Assembly (NCBI GenBank): GCA_038363925.1
Contig: JAQQWL010000011.1
Span: forward strand, 6,696,001 to 6,760,000
Reading direction: 5' to 3'
Length of the DNA stretch: 64,000 nt
Source of the DNA: Apiospora phragmitis
Taxonomy: Eukaryota; Ascomycota; Sordariomycetes; Amphisphaeriales; Apiosporaceae
The notes beneath the pieces are model-generated. The model was not told the DNA's origin, searched no databases, and was given only the letters and a program-made list of their open reading frames with translations. A program made the position numbers and the translations under genes. The first letter of the stretch is position 1, and the number at the start of each line of letters is the position of its first letter. Positions 14,036 through 26,500 of the stretch are shown here, in pieces.

Positions 14036-15768
14036 ATGTCAGACAGTGGGGAGAAGTTTGAAGCTACTGGGACTCATGTCGAGGGGGATCATCCTAAACA
14101 TGTAAGTAAAAGACGTGGGCAGCTAGGGAGCTGGAGGTAGACTGATCCTCAACCAGACCGCCGTCAGCACTATTCTGGCCTCCGACGCTGCTGAGCGCAA
14201 ACTACTCTGGAGGCAGGACAAGCGCATCATCCCGCTCTCGGCCGGCATCTACTTCCTCTGTTACCTCGACAGGTCCAACATTGGCAACGCCAAGATCCTG
14301 AACAACACAAGCCACGATGATATGCAGACCCAAAATGGCATGACCAATTATCAGTTCAACGTGGCCCTGATGATATTCCTCATTGGATACTTCGTAAGTT
14401 CTCGCCAGATTGCATATATAAGGATAAGGGTGGAAGAGACAGAGCCCATCCCCGTAAAGAGTCAACGATTATTTCTAACAGCCGACCTTCTTCTGCGTTA
14501 GCTTTTCGAGGTGCCATCCAACATCATGCTCAAGAAGCTCCGCCCGTCACGCTGGCTGGCTATCATTATGCTCGTCTGGGGCGTCATCACCATCGGCCTG
14601 GGCGGCACCAAGACGTACGCTGAGGTGACGGTGGTGCGGTTCCTGCTGGGCGCCGCCGAGGCCGGCCTGTTCCCGGGCCTGGTGTACTACCTGACCTTCT
14701 GGTACAAGAGCGACGAGCGCAGCGTGCGCGTGGCCTTCATCCTGGCGAGCGCGACGCTGGCCGGCGCCTTTGGCGGCGCCATCGCCTACGGCATCGGCCA
14801 CATGAACGGCGTCGCCGGCCACGCCGCCTGGCGCTGGCTCTTCTGGCTCGAGGGCATCCCCTCGTGCCTCTCCGCCGTCGCCGTCTTCTTCTTCCTGCCC
14901 GACTTCCCGGAGCGCGCCAGCTGGCTCTCCGAGGCCGAGAAGGACCTCGCCGTCCAGCGGCTGTACCTCGAGGGCAGCAAGGGCGAGGGCAAGGGCGTCA
15001 CGTGGGAGGACGCCAAGGCCACCATCATGGACTGGCGGCTGTACGGGCACTACGCCATCTACTTTGCCGTCTCCCTGCCTTTCAGTTCCTTGTCGCTGTT
15101 CGTGCCATCGATCACACAGGACTGGGGTTTAAAGATCTCGAGGCTCAGCTCATGTCTGTGCCGCCTTATGTAGTAAGTGCCAAATCGTAGTCTAGCGATG
15201 ATATGTTGAGGTGCTAACCGATTTGTACAGGCAGCTTATGGTAAACATAATCCGTCGAAGACTCCTTTCTGATGCGAAACTAACAGAAGGGGATACAGTC
15301 GCACAGATCCTCGTCTCTTGGTCCGCTGACCACTTTAACCGCCGTGGTTACCACTGCGCAGGCGCTGCTTTCGTTGGCGCTATCGCTTTCCTAGTATCCG
15401 CCGTGCTACCTCCCGATAACTACGGCGGCCGTTATGCCACCCTCATTATTGGCTCTGCTGGGGCTTTTGCATGCGTCCCGCCGATGCTGGGATGGCTCTC
15501 GTCCAACATATGGACCACGGCCTCGACGGGGCTCGCCATCGCTATTAACGTAAGTATTGGCGCCGGATTGGGCCAGATACCCGGAGTCTGGATCTATAAG
15601 GCAGATGAAGCCGAGAAAGGCTACCCCACTGGGCACGGCGTGAACTGTGCTATGCTGTTTGTGGTGGCGATCGGGGCCGTTGGACTGGTCATTTTCTACC
15701 AGCGTAAGAACAAGCGCATCCAGAGAGCGGCGATTGAGGGTGATGCGGTTAGACTGTACAAGCTCTAA
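14036..15768 (+). CDS. MFS transporter, allantoate permease/anion:cation symporter family (one frameshift)
   Basis: Twelve-helix major facilitator permease of the Dal5/Tna1-like anion:cation symporter family, plasma-membrane importer of a small organic anion. Exons: 14036-14101, 14157-14393, 14502-15172, 15231-15240 and 15299-15768. The fourth exon is only 10 nt. Landmarks are the pre-TM1 segment DKRIIPLSAGIYFLCYLDRS and NIGNAK, the conserved LFEVPSNIMLKKL, RFLLGAAEAGLFPG, FWYKSDER, WRWLFWLEGIPS and the hinge AQLMSVPPYV. The frame slips at the G4 run 15124-15127; adding one G gives ITQDWGFKDLEAQL and about 484 residues. The gene is followed 0.7 kb downstream on the same strand by a secreted tannase/feruloyl esterase, so uptake of a released phenolic acid is a reasonable inference. 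Nicotinate, allantoate or pantothenate-type substrates remain possible. Confidence 0.87.
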
Positions 15769-16494
15769 GTGCACCCCCGGCGGGTGGAAGCGTCCGTAGC
15801 CGTAGGCAACAGTGTGACTCTCAAGCGCTTGTTCTAAAGAAGCCGGTCTGTAACCAAGATGGCGTCGAACCCTGGGCACATAGAAACGAGTAATCCTGGA
15901 CGGGAGAGCATCCAAATACTTAATTTGCAATACCACTCGCCCATCCCTAGACCACCGTATTACGTCCCATGTAGCCCGAGATGTGGCTGTCACCCCCTGT
16001 GTGAAGACCAAGACTAGATTCAAATCCATCTCCTGCGATCTGGGGTAACGGACCCTGCATTGGGTCCTATTCCTGGGTTTCCTGCGGGGAAGCAAGGGGA
16101 ATCGGCATACCGCGAGCCTTGGTTCCAAAAGTAATACTCGACCCTTGTTTACCCGGCTGCCCGGCCAAATGCAGCCCGTCTATCCGAGTACGGCAAAGTC
16201 AACGGCAAATCTGCAAAACCTGACAGCTGGTTGCAATTCTGTGTAACCTTCCTGTTCGTATCGGCCGACTTCTGGGCCGACTATGACTATGCATGAACCC
16301 GACGATGTATCTAGATCCTACTACAAAGAGTCAAAGCATTGCCACGAGTTAGTAATATGTGATCCGGTTACGTTCCCGAGAGCTTGGGAACGACCCACCC
16401 CTTATTCTTGGAGTGCTCGTTCGTAGGTACTACAGTTTAAACATCTCGATATTATCCTTATTGATCGCCCATTTGACGACACCATCATCACATA
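15769..16494. other. Spacer between MFS and tannase genes
   Basis: The 3' flank of the permease and the promoter of the esterase. No supported gene; the antisense frame 15406-16128 is a shadow of the permease. Confidence 0.55.
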
Positions 16495-18314
16495 ATGTCA
16501 AGGAAAGCCTGGGCGACGAGACTTCTCCTTTGGGTCGCTCTCGTGCCGATCCTTGTGACGGCCGTCGGGCGTCGTGATGTGCCGCCGGCCTGCAACGACC
16601 ATAGCTTTGTGAATGTACTCCCGCCCAATGTCTCGGTAGAGAAGGTGGTTTTCGTCGAGAGCGGTAACACATATGGCGAAGGACTGCGCAATCTCAATTA
16701 CCCCATCCAGCCCACCAACCTACCAGACCTGTGTGCCGTGACCATATTTGTCAAGTTTTCGTCCGCTTCGGCCTATCGCTTCGGCCTCTTTCTGCCAGTA
16801 GACTGGAATAACAGGATCCTCACCTACGGCAATGGCGGGTTTGGCGGCGGCATCAACTGGCTGGATATGGGAGCCGGAGTCAAGTACGGATTTGCCGCAA
16901 TCTCGACGGACACAGGCCACAACTCCACCTCGGGCGACATATCGTGGGCGCTGAACAATCCCGAGACGAAGACGGACTGGGGCTGGCGTTCCATCCACGG
17001 ATCCGTCGAAATTGGGAAGAAAGTCGTCGAGGCGTACTACAAGAAGAAAATCGACTACTCTTACTACAGCGGCTGCTCCACGGGCGGACGCCAGGGTCTG
17101 AAAGAGGTCCAGATCTCCCCGGAAAGCTTCGACGGCGTGCTCGTCGGGTCGGCAGCCTGGTACACAAGCCACCTCAACACGTGGGTTTCCAAGGTGGGCA
17201 CTTACAACCTGCCCCTCACGGCGCCCAACCACATCAACGCGAGCCTGTTCCCCGCCATGGCCAAAGAGGTGGTCCGGCAGTGCGACCGCCTCGACGGCGT
17301 CGAGGACGGCATCATCAGCGCGCCCGACGCCTGCACGCCGGACTACACCGTCATGGCGTGCAACCGGCCGGGCGTCAACCAGTCGGCGTGCCTGACGGCG
17401 GCGCAAATCGCGACGACCGCGAAGGCCTACGGCGACTACCGCGCCGCCGACGGCGCGCTGCTGTACCCGGGCCTGTCGCCCGGGTGCGAGGACCAGTGGG
17501 CCCTGGTCCTGGGCCAGAACATGACGAGCCTGTACGGGCTCAACTACGCGCGCTACTTCCTGTACGACGACCCGGGCTGGCAGTGGCAGGACTACAACGA
17601 CAGCGCGCCCGCGTACGCGGCGCGGACGGACCCGGGCCGCGCGACGGCCGACGACTACGACCTCGCGCCCTTCCGCGACCGCGGCGGCAAGATGATCATG
17701 TACCACGGCCTCGCCGACGGGCTGTTGCCGGCCAAGGGGTCGGACCTGTACTGGGAGCGGGTCGTGGCGGCGACGGGCGGCGGGAACGCGACGGCGACGC
17801 AGCAGTTCTTCCGGTACTTCACGGTAAGCGACTTTCGGGGTCTATTCCTTCCTATTCCAGTCGTTATCCCTCGTTATCCCAATGTCTCAGGGGGGATATA
17901 GGCTCGCCGTTTATTCCGACGAGTTACCTTAATCCCCTCCTGAGACATCCCGTTTATTCCAAAGAGAGTAATACTAACGCCGAGAGTCGGTAGGTGCCCG
18001 GCATGGGCCACTGCGGGGGCACGGCGGTGGACGCGCCGTGGAACTTCGCGGCGCCCTTCCAGGCCGGCACGCTCGGCAACGACAGCTGGTCGGTGCCGGG
18101 CTACCGCGACGCAAGGCACGACGTCCTGCTCGCGCTCATGGGCTGGGTTGAGAACGGCACCGCCGTCGACGCCGTCGTCGCCACGACGTGGGACGCCTCC
18201 GCCAACGCGTCGACGCCCGTGCGGAGGCAGCGGCCGCTGTGTCCGTACCCGGCGACGGCGCGCTGGGACGGGGAGGGCGAGGTCAATGCCGCGGAGAGTT
18301 GGCGCTGCGAGTAA
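16495..18314 (+). CDS. Secreted tannase/feruloyl esterase
   Basis: Extracellular ester hydrolase of the fungal tannase and feruloyl esterase family, releasing gallic, ferulic or related acids from plant polymers. Exons 16495-17823 and 17994-18314 encode 549 residues, normal for the family. The N-terminus is a signal peptide ending near LVTAVGRR. The CS-D-HC catalytic signature known for this family is visible: Cys-Ser in YYSGCSTGGRQG, Asp in YHGLADGLLPAKG, and His-Cys in PGMGHCGG directly after the intron. The calcium-binding lid is CDRLDGVEDGII. Several N-glycosylation sequons (NVS, NSTS, NQS, NMTS, NDS) fit secretion. The exact substrate cannot be read from the sequence. Its neighbour upstream is an organic-anion permease. 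Confidence 0.92.
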
Positions 18315-20216
18315 GTCACTTGTCTATATTCAATTCCGTTGCACGATGATGAAATGAAAACGACGATATATGATCTGGATCCTGAGTACTGATTACTCGA
18401 AAATAGGGGTCACGCCTCCACCGGTCCTGAAGTCCCGAAAAGCGTGGCTGCCAAGTCTGTCGGGTACTCCTGGGCCACCGCGGGAGCACTTGGGTCAATG
18501 GCGCTTTCAGCCGTCCTCTGAAGTGAATAATTCGTGAAACATGGGAGGTATAAGCTGGCTCGATGTTCGAAGTGGGAGAATTTCGGTAATATTCTGGATA
18601 TAATAGACCCATTGTCTCGTAAGACCCCGAATCTTGTAACTTGGCGCATGTGTTCAAAGCTCAATTGACACTAATCGGTTTCCGCGGTGTCCCGAAAGAG
18701 ACTGCAAGGATGAATTGCTTACATACTTATACTTTACGGAGTATGTACTACAGCCAAACGGCCCTCGTTCGGTCAGGGGACTTTCTGATCCGTGGAATAC
18801 ATAGAGTATGGAGCAGCGATACACACACCTCATGGGTGATAGCCAGGAGAAAGCGCATTCGAAAAGGAACGGCGCAATGGCCACAGCTACCCGAAAACTT
18901 TGAGTTTGTGCGGGAACGCAAGTCTACAGGCGGTACTCCGTAAGGCCATCACCCAGAAACAACCGGGAAAGCTTCGGGCACTAGAACAGTTCAAGGTCGG
19001 CGAACAGGTAAAACAATTCGAGGCTGGCGTCTGGCTATGGAAATCGATTCCTTCCCCTAAGGGTGCTGCTAGCCAATCCTAGTCAGGGCCGGCATAGTGG
19101 CATCTTGTAGAGTTAGTGGTGGCGTGTGAAGTACGGTAGGCCCTTGGGGAATTGGCCAGGACACCGGGTGAGCTGCCCACTACCGACGAAACGCCCTAAC
19201 CCAGGCCACTGCTAACATTTCGGGCCTTTCGTCGCTCAGGAAGATGGCGAGTGGCGAGCGTCATAGGTGTAAAGATGTATATTCACCTCTTATGTAGTGC
19301 AACTGGCTGTTGGGTGGGCCATGTCATGGATGGGATGATTGCGATATAAATAGTCACTGCGCCCACCCGATGTGACGTCCGCTCGAACCAGAGCTGTACT
19401 GGGAACTGCTGTGCCATTCCCACGGGCTGTGGTGCCGATCGATCTTTGCTGGGGCCCTGAACCAGAAAACCTACTTAGGTTACATTACCCATTTATATAG
19501 GAAACATGGGGGAATGCGCTTACTATGAAGGCTGACATTTCGGAAGACGAATCAGTTCCTTTCTTGTAATGCAAGGAACTAGAAATGGTCTGGCCTGACA
19601 AATCGTTATGGTCTCTTCTCTGCATCTGCAGGCTGCAGCTCGGCCCCCAAGACATCTGCGCTGCAAATTCCGTGCAGAGACCAGACGGATCTGGGGTGCG
19701 CATACTCCGTACTCGTTCGCAATCGTTTACATAGGCAGCAGACTGCAAACAGCAGGGGAGCAATGCAATAATATGCACCTCGATGACAATACCCAGCCAA
19801 TGGGTGTGTACGCCTGGATGGGTCTCAGTCTCGAGCAATGGTAAGCACTTGCAGGGGTCATATGCTTTTTGTGGCTTCTGTTGCAAAGAAGAATCGAATC
19901 AGCGCTCTACAAGCCCCCACGGCCCCATAACGAGCTGAGCCGGAGACATGCCACTGTCTGTAAATGAGATAGGACGTACAGGGCTTGAGGGCTGCGGGCG
20001 ACTAGTAAGAGTAGTCGGGATGGAGAAAAACGAACGAAGTCTTGCTAAGTCTTTAGGCACCTTTCTACTTTCCCCTTCTCCTTTCATACGCACACTCCTT
20101 CACCATCTTTTTCTCGCTTGGCAGGGCACGGAAAGCATACTATACCCAAGAACTCATTCGTTCCTTCGAACAGCCGCCCACTCAGAGAGCGCACCCCGGC
20201 AAAAAGGAAAGGTGAC
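18315..20216. other. Intergenic region
   Basis: About 1.9 kb with no supported gene. It includes two copies of the short motif TACGGAGTA or close variants (near 18736 and 19706), common in ascomycete intergenic DNA, and the promoter of the next gene. Confidence 0.5.
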
Positions 20217-21057
20217 ATGGCCTTTATTCACGATGATCAACCTGGCTTGGAGGTGAAGCCGGAGCTTCAGCCGGGACTTGAAGTGGTGCCCGAACCGGAA
20301 GCGCCCCAAGTCGTGTCGTGGCCGACGTCACCAGAAACCATGGGATCAGCCGTCACCAAACTCGATGCAGTATCATCAGCAGTACCAGGCCGCATCGCCA
20401 GTCCACGAAGGCTATGACCAATCTCCATACTCGCCATACCAACAACCACCACCTCAGTCTAGCCACCCGGGAGCCATGTCGGATTGGAACGGGACGGTTG
20501 GCACATCGCCGTCGGAGAGGGCAGCGCGCGAGCCGACGATCATGGGGATACGCAGGAAAAAGTTCTGGCTCATCGTCGGACCCCTTATCGCCATATTCGT
20601 CATCGGAGTGGCCGTCGGCTTGGGCGTTGGCTGGGGACACAGCATGGCAGCAGCGACGACTCTTCAAGGTTCGTGAAGACACTCGAGAAACATTTTCTCC
20701 CCGCAGCCTGACTCAAATACTAACATACATCCTCTGAACAGCGCTACACCGTCGCCGACGGTCGTCACGTCTGTAGTATGTCCGGCGAACAATGGATCGT
20801 TCTATGATTCCCAGGGCAACAACAAGAAGCGCTTCCGGGTCGCTTGTAACCTCGACTACAACAGCGGGCGCGGGACACAGGACATGGACGATTTCCAGAC
20901 GGCCACTTTCGAAGATTGCCTGAATGCATGTGCGGCAAACGACGCTTGCGTAGGTGCCGGATGGGGGGTATACCAGGGGAACACACGTTGCTGGTTGAAG
21001 TCGCATTTGGGATCCAGCCAGCCTGCGCCCAATTGGGTTTTTGGTGTGCGGCAATGA
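20217..21057 (+). CDS. Single-pass membrane protein with PAN/apple-like extracellular domain (one frameshift)
   Basis: Two exons, 20217-20672 and 20742-21057. The cytosolic N-terminus begins MAFIHDDQPGLEV, which I recognise as the start of an uncharacterised fungal family, then a Pro/Gln/Tyr-rich stretch (QSPYSPYQQPPPQSS). A membrane segment follows (FWLIVGPLIAIFVIGVAVG), preceded by RRK, which predicts type II topology. The outer C-terminal part has Cys in VVCPANN, RVACNLD, FEDCLNACAANDACVG and TRCWLK, the spacing of a PAN/apple-like disulphide domain for protein or sugar binding. The frame must change once between about 20303 and 20335 (for example the C4 run 20304-20307); one base less gives 256 residues. 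Function unknown, probably at the cell surface. Confidence 0.72.
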
Positions 21058-22332
21058 GAAGGAAACCCATGAGCTTTAGAGATGGAAAAGATTCATATAC
21101 AATGGTCGATACATCTGATCTGATACCCAAAATTCATGTACATACTCGAAATACTTTCACAGAGATAATATATACAAACGTCAAACAACCGATGTCGTTC
21201 TATCAGTCTTGTTGAATATGATGCACTACCCAGACTGACGAGCCCGGGAGATTGATCCGTGTTGTGCTCGAGTCGTGCTGCAATCCAGCCGTTCTTGTTG
21301 CGTCAGATCCCAAAATGCGGCCCATGGAGCTGAACAACAACAACAACAACGAGCAGGATAGAGTTCATGCCGAGAACTGGCCTGCAGGACGGCATGTAGC
21401 CAAGGGCCCAGAACCAGAGGGCCAAAGGATCGCCCACACCACCACCTCGGCCACCCGCCCCCAAGATTCTACAATAGCTGTGCAGTGGCAACTCAACTTG
21501 CAACAGTCATGCATGCTTACGGTGACATAGCTGGGTGCTTGCTCGCAACGTTCACCGTTGTCAGATCCTATTCCAACTTCCAAGCGTGGGATTGTACCGA
21601 CCCGTTGGGAGACCAGGTCCAACGTGTGCTGTCAGATATGATTATTACTATGCTTGTCAGACGACATGCATCGCGATGACGTTGATAGGATGCGTACCAA
21701 CTCCTTGTAGATGGGAAATGTGATAAAGAAGGATCTTATTCCTCGACGACTTTTCCACTAGGCAGCAATATTGTGAGTATGCAATGTTCGGATCATGCTC
21801 TATAAATACGTGTGTATATTATATGGCATCAGTATGCTCGGCTTCAACATTGAACGACCCTTGCAGGAGAGCTGGGAGACACGGGTATTACCGGTGAATG
21901 AATGTAAACTGAATGCGATGGCAGATGCCATTGCCTTCGTAATTCGGAGGAGTCTTCTGGCGCTCGCGGCATGCCAACAATTGAGCAGTATTGGACATCT
22001 CTATGCGATTCATGAATTGAGAATTGCCGGACGTCAATCATCAGCCTCCCATAAGTAACATGGATGAATGATGAATGCCGACTTGTATCCAGGACGGGAA
22101 CTGCGCCAATACTCCGAGGTTTCTTCTTAGGCGGGCGTGTAAGTCCAGTCCACTAAATGAGCCTCGGTCGGCACATTAATGTTGCGACCAGCCGATGATA
22201 CTTACTTGCACCTAGCATGCCCGGGACAGCAGGGATTAAGCGCGAACCGCCTAGAGCACGCACGATTCGTAACAACTCCCCATCAAGTCAATCAACACGT
22301 CAATAATCTTGTCGCGCATCGCAACGGTCAAG
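21058..22332. other. Intergenic region
   Basis: No supported gene. A short CAA repeat lies at about 21334-21350. The right end is the COX23 promoter. Confidence 0.5.
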
Positions 22333-22846
22333 ATGTCAACTCAAGGCGAACCCGTGAAGGATACCAAGGTCAGCCAGGAAGGCAAGGACGGCAAGGGCCC
22401 TTGGAACAAGGAGAACAAGAACAAATTCCAGAAGTGAGCCTCCAATTTTCGCATTACCGTACCCTCCCACCTCTGAGGCCTCTCTAATCCTGTTTCGCCG
22501 CCACAGCAAGTCCAGAAGCGAATACTTCGATCCCTGCCAAGAAGCTGCCCAACGAAGCATACGATGCCTTAACCGAAACGGGGGCGACCGAAAGATGTGT
22601 TCAGACTATTTCGAGTGAGTTTCGGGAGCTACGGGTTGCAGCGCAATACTCTCTTCCTTGGCCCTCAGCCATAACATATACAAATCAGGGACTAACGGCG
22701 TGGGACAGGGCATACCGAAACTGCAAGAAGGATTGGGTGAGTACGAGATCATGATAAATGGTATCCTCCTTCTTTAGAGTATCACTTGGCTGACAAACTC
22801 CAAGACCGAGAGGCGAAGGAAAGAAAACGCCGGTATCCTCTGGTAG
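22333..22846 (+). CDS. COX23: Mitochondrial twin-CX9C protein Cox23
   Basis: Intermembrane-space protein of the CHCH class needed for cytochrome c oxidase assembly in yeast. Four small exons: 22333-22433, 22507-22614, 22709-22736 and 22805-22846 (92 residues). The diagnostic block is [20 protein letters not shown] followed by [18 protein letters not shown]: two CX9C pairs that form the helical hairpin oxidised by Mia40. The lysine-rich N-terminus has no cleavable signal, as expected for a Mia40 substrate. The last exon encodes [13 protein letters not shown] and stops at TAG. Every splice junction falls in the correct phase. No frame so small was continuous, so the gene is easy to miss. Confidence 0.9.
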
Positions 22847-23590
22847 CCACCATGCTGTTAGACGGACCACAACATGCGGTGGGCGGGCTGCTGAAATCCT
22901 ATCATGACGAAAGCGACCTAGAGTCACTGAAAACAGCCCTGACTACTGCCTCGTGGCCGGTTGTAGAATATTGTACATTGAAGAACTAATGAATCACGAG
23001 AGCGCACGACAAACGCGTTTACCTAACACTGCTTTGACTTCGAATCCAATTTATCAATGAACACATTTGATGTATATAAGTAGGTATAATTTAAGTCGTA
23101 CCTGCCTCCAAGAACAGGCCTGTGTTGAGCCTGTGTCCAGCTGTGGACATTGTCACCGCCTACCAAGTGTGGCTGGCTTAGAAGTTTGGAAGTGCACAAT
23201 ATATGGGCTACCTGTACAGAGTACAACGTTTATAGTTCACCACCCTGCAGGGGGGTTTCCAACGGTGGCAGAAAGAGAATAACCCCACCAAATGGTCGAG
23301 GGGCACGACCAAGGCCGCTCAGCTGTAAACATGCGATAGGTACGGAGTATTCAAGACTCTAGAACAATGAGACACTGTAGAGACTCGCGATGCATTGATG
23401 AGTAGAATCGCCGAGAATTTCAAGCTTCGGCCGCCTCGTGAGCTGGTTTATCTAATCTGTGTGTGACTCGACCCGTTTCGAATTTTCCACCTGCCATGAT
23501 CCCCCACCGAGATTGTTGTCGAACCCCGTCTCACCAAACAACTCCATCACCACACCGGGCGGCGTCTAATATTTCGCAACACCGCCCACG
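22847..23590. other. Intergenic region
   Basis: Spacer between COX23 and the NatB subunit gene, both on the plus strand. No supported gene. Confidence 0.55.
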
Positions 23591-26500
23591 ATGAACAGCT
23601 ACCAGGCCCACCGGCCATCGCTTCGTGATGACTGCGGCCTGCAGATCCAACGTGCTTGGCAAGATGGACTGTGGGCTATTATCATCAACATGGCCAAGTC
23701 AAAGTCCAAGGCCACCAAGGATCCCTACTTCGAGGTAAGCTGCATCTGTCTTTTGGTTTTCATTTTATCTTCCAACACCATTGAAAACAAACTGGGAACC
23801 ATGTGTTGGCTGGTTGACTCTGGTGAGATATGTGTGCGAGTTTCGGTGGCTTTGCAGTGCTCAAGAGGACTCTGTGTTAGTCGCCGAGTCTCTACATAGA
23901 CTTGGGCTGGAAAGCCACATAGTCGCCGCACAACTCCAGCACACTACCACATACTTCCCCCCCCCCCCTCCATCATATACCAGAACCCAATTCATTCCGG
24001 GGTTGTTGTATTGTTCAATTCACTGCTAGATGTTATGATTTGCTTGCTAGGCGAGCCCCATGAGACGGCCTTTCACCCAAAGACTCGCGTCAAGGGCGAT
24101 GATCTTCAGATCATGACGCGGAACATATGAGTGGTCACCTGCTGCGCATGGGACTGCCCGATGTATCTTCGATGATTATTGTCACTCCCAAAATCCGTCT
24201 CATTCAAGGGGGGAGAAAATCATCAATGTTGGTAATAAGCTGCTGACTGGATATAGGCCCTTGAACTTGCTGCTCGATCACAGCTTGACACTCCCATTGA
24301 CCGACAAGCTGTCTGGCAGGCTGTTGACAAGATCATCAATGAAAAGACGGTTGTCAAAGACCCTACAACCGTAGATCTGTATGACTGGGCGCTCGTCAGC
24401 ACCGGGATGACCAATGATCAGTATCCCAAGTACATCGGTGCGATGCGCGTCAACGTGGTCAAGGCAAACCCGAAGCTAAAGGAGATCGCGAAGACGAGCT
24501 TCTTTTCTTGTGTTGCTAACTCTGATTGGGAGCATGCTCAACAGGTACGATTCCGACTATCATGGCCTTTTACCCCTTTCGACTAACTCCCCTGACAGAT
24601 TGCTGCCGTCATGGACAAGAACTTCCCAGCTGACCGACGCTTCCACTTCCGCAACATCATTACCACTTATATCTATGCAGTAAGAATTCGAATCAACAAA
24701 TCATTCACTCATGTGGTTTTCTTACTTACCTTGGGTATAGACTTCGCTTGATGACAACGATGCTAAGAAGCCAATGTTCCGTACTTTGGCTTTGCGGCAG
24801 ATCGAGAAAGCCAAGGCTTCCCGCCATCAGGTACTTGAAGGATCAAATTTGGAAAGTGGTTTATGTGCTAATACCCCATAACATAGGACTCGAGCTCTGA
24901 GCCTTTGCCCCCTCGCGCTATTGCAACCCAAGATGAGATGATGCTCTGGCTCGAGATGACCATAAAGGAGACAAAAGGACAGGACCTAGTCAAGTGCCTT
25001 GCAGATCCCAAGTACAATGCTCCTAGTGCTCTCAAAGATGGATTCGAGACCGTTTGCTCCACAATGATGGATCAATTGATGAGACTGGGCGCCTGGGATG
25101 AGTTCTATGCCATCTGCAAGGAGATCTTCGAGAATGGTGTTGCATTTTGGCTTGTGGAAGAACACGAGGCCAAAGAAAAGGCCAAACGGGAAGCGCAACC
25201 AACAGAAGAGAAGTCGCTCGAACAGAAAGCAGCAGAGCTGATGGCGGCTATGGGCCGCCTGAGCATCAAGTCACCCCAAGAGCTTCATAAGACCAAACTG
25301 GCTGCTGAGTCTATCGCCACACGTTCCGTTGTTAAGGACTGGAAAACGTGGGAAAGCTTCATCGTTGCTGCAAGCAAGCAACCGAATGCCAAAAAGTGAG
25401 TAACACTATTGTTTTCTTTCCCCAAGAATGATACTAAACTCATCGAAGGGCACTGAAGGAGGTGGAGGAGTACTTCACGATGATAACCAACTTTGGCCCG
25501 CAGCATGCCATCTACCGCACCCAACTGGACATGGCAAGACTGATAATCATGTTCGAGACGCCCCTCGAGTCAGAGTCGGACGAGTCGCTTGCCTCAGGAG
25601 CCCGTATTGATGGAATTATGGCTTACATTCGCTCGCATTACCGTGACATGAGCTGCTTTGATAATCTCAGGCGCTTCTTCGGTTTGCTTTCTATCAGCGA
25701 GGCCAAGGCTCTGCTTGAACGTTTGGGCACTAATGGCTCCCAAGTAAGTCTGCCGTCTACGTTGAAACATCTACTCGGGAACGACTCAAAGCTGACCAAT
25801 ACAGTCCGAGGAATCGCAGTTCCAAAATATCATGTTACTGACATTCCGTCTTCGATTGCGATACTTCTTCACCACATTCTCGAAGTGCTACAAACCTTCT
25901 TCTACCAACCGCGGGGCTACTTGTGGGATCTGTAACTCCGACTCTGTTCCTGAAAGATGCGAGGCTTGCTTGAAGGAGATCGCGAAGGCATGCATTTGGA
26001 CTTGGAAAGCGGGCTTCAAGCATGAAGCCCTCCTGGAGCAGCTAAAGATCGAAGGTGCCAGCCCTTATACCGACTTGACGATCATTGGGTCAGTGTGCTT
26101 GTTGAAGCTCGCTGGACTTGATGGCCTTTGGGGGCGCAATGACAGTTCTCCCTTGGCGTGGGCCGATCGCAAGCGCGTAATGCAGGCGATCCTCTGGATG
26201 GATGCGCAGCACCATTCGCAGTCTGTTAAGAGGCAGGATCTCTCTGTTTTACTGGTCAAGCTGTATATCCTTATTGGAGCGGCATCGCATGCCAAATCGA
26301 TCTGGGACACCCTTGAAGTCAAAAACGTGACTCTCAACTGCCTGGGACCCCTTTTCGCGGATCGTCTTGGTACCATGGCCCCTGGGCTCTGGCAAAGCCA
26401 TGTCCACGGTAACACGCCTACGTCGCAGTACTTACATTACTACAGAAGTGCGATCGACAAGAATATCCCCAATAGCCTGCGTTTGTCTTTCGACCACGGC

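Noticed and set aside
16720..17706. Long antisense ORF (328 codons) under the tannase gene
   Set aside because: Arises from GC-rich third positions of the real gene; the protein is Arg/Val-rich without motifs. The same applies to 47850-48815, 48972-49937, 14547-15050 and 61652-62332.
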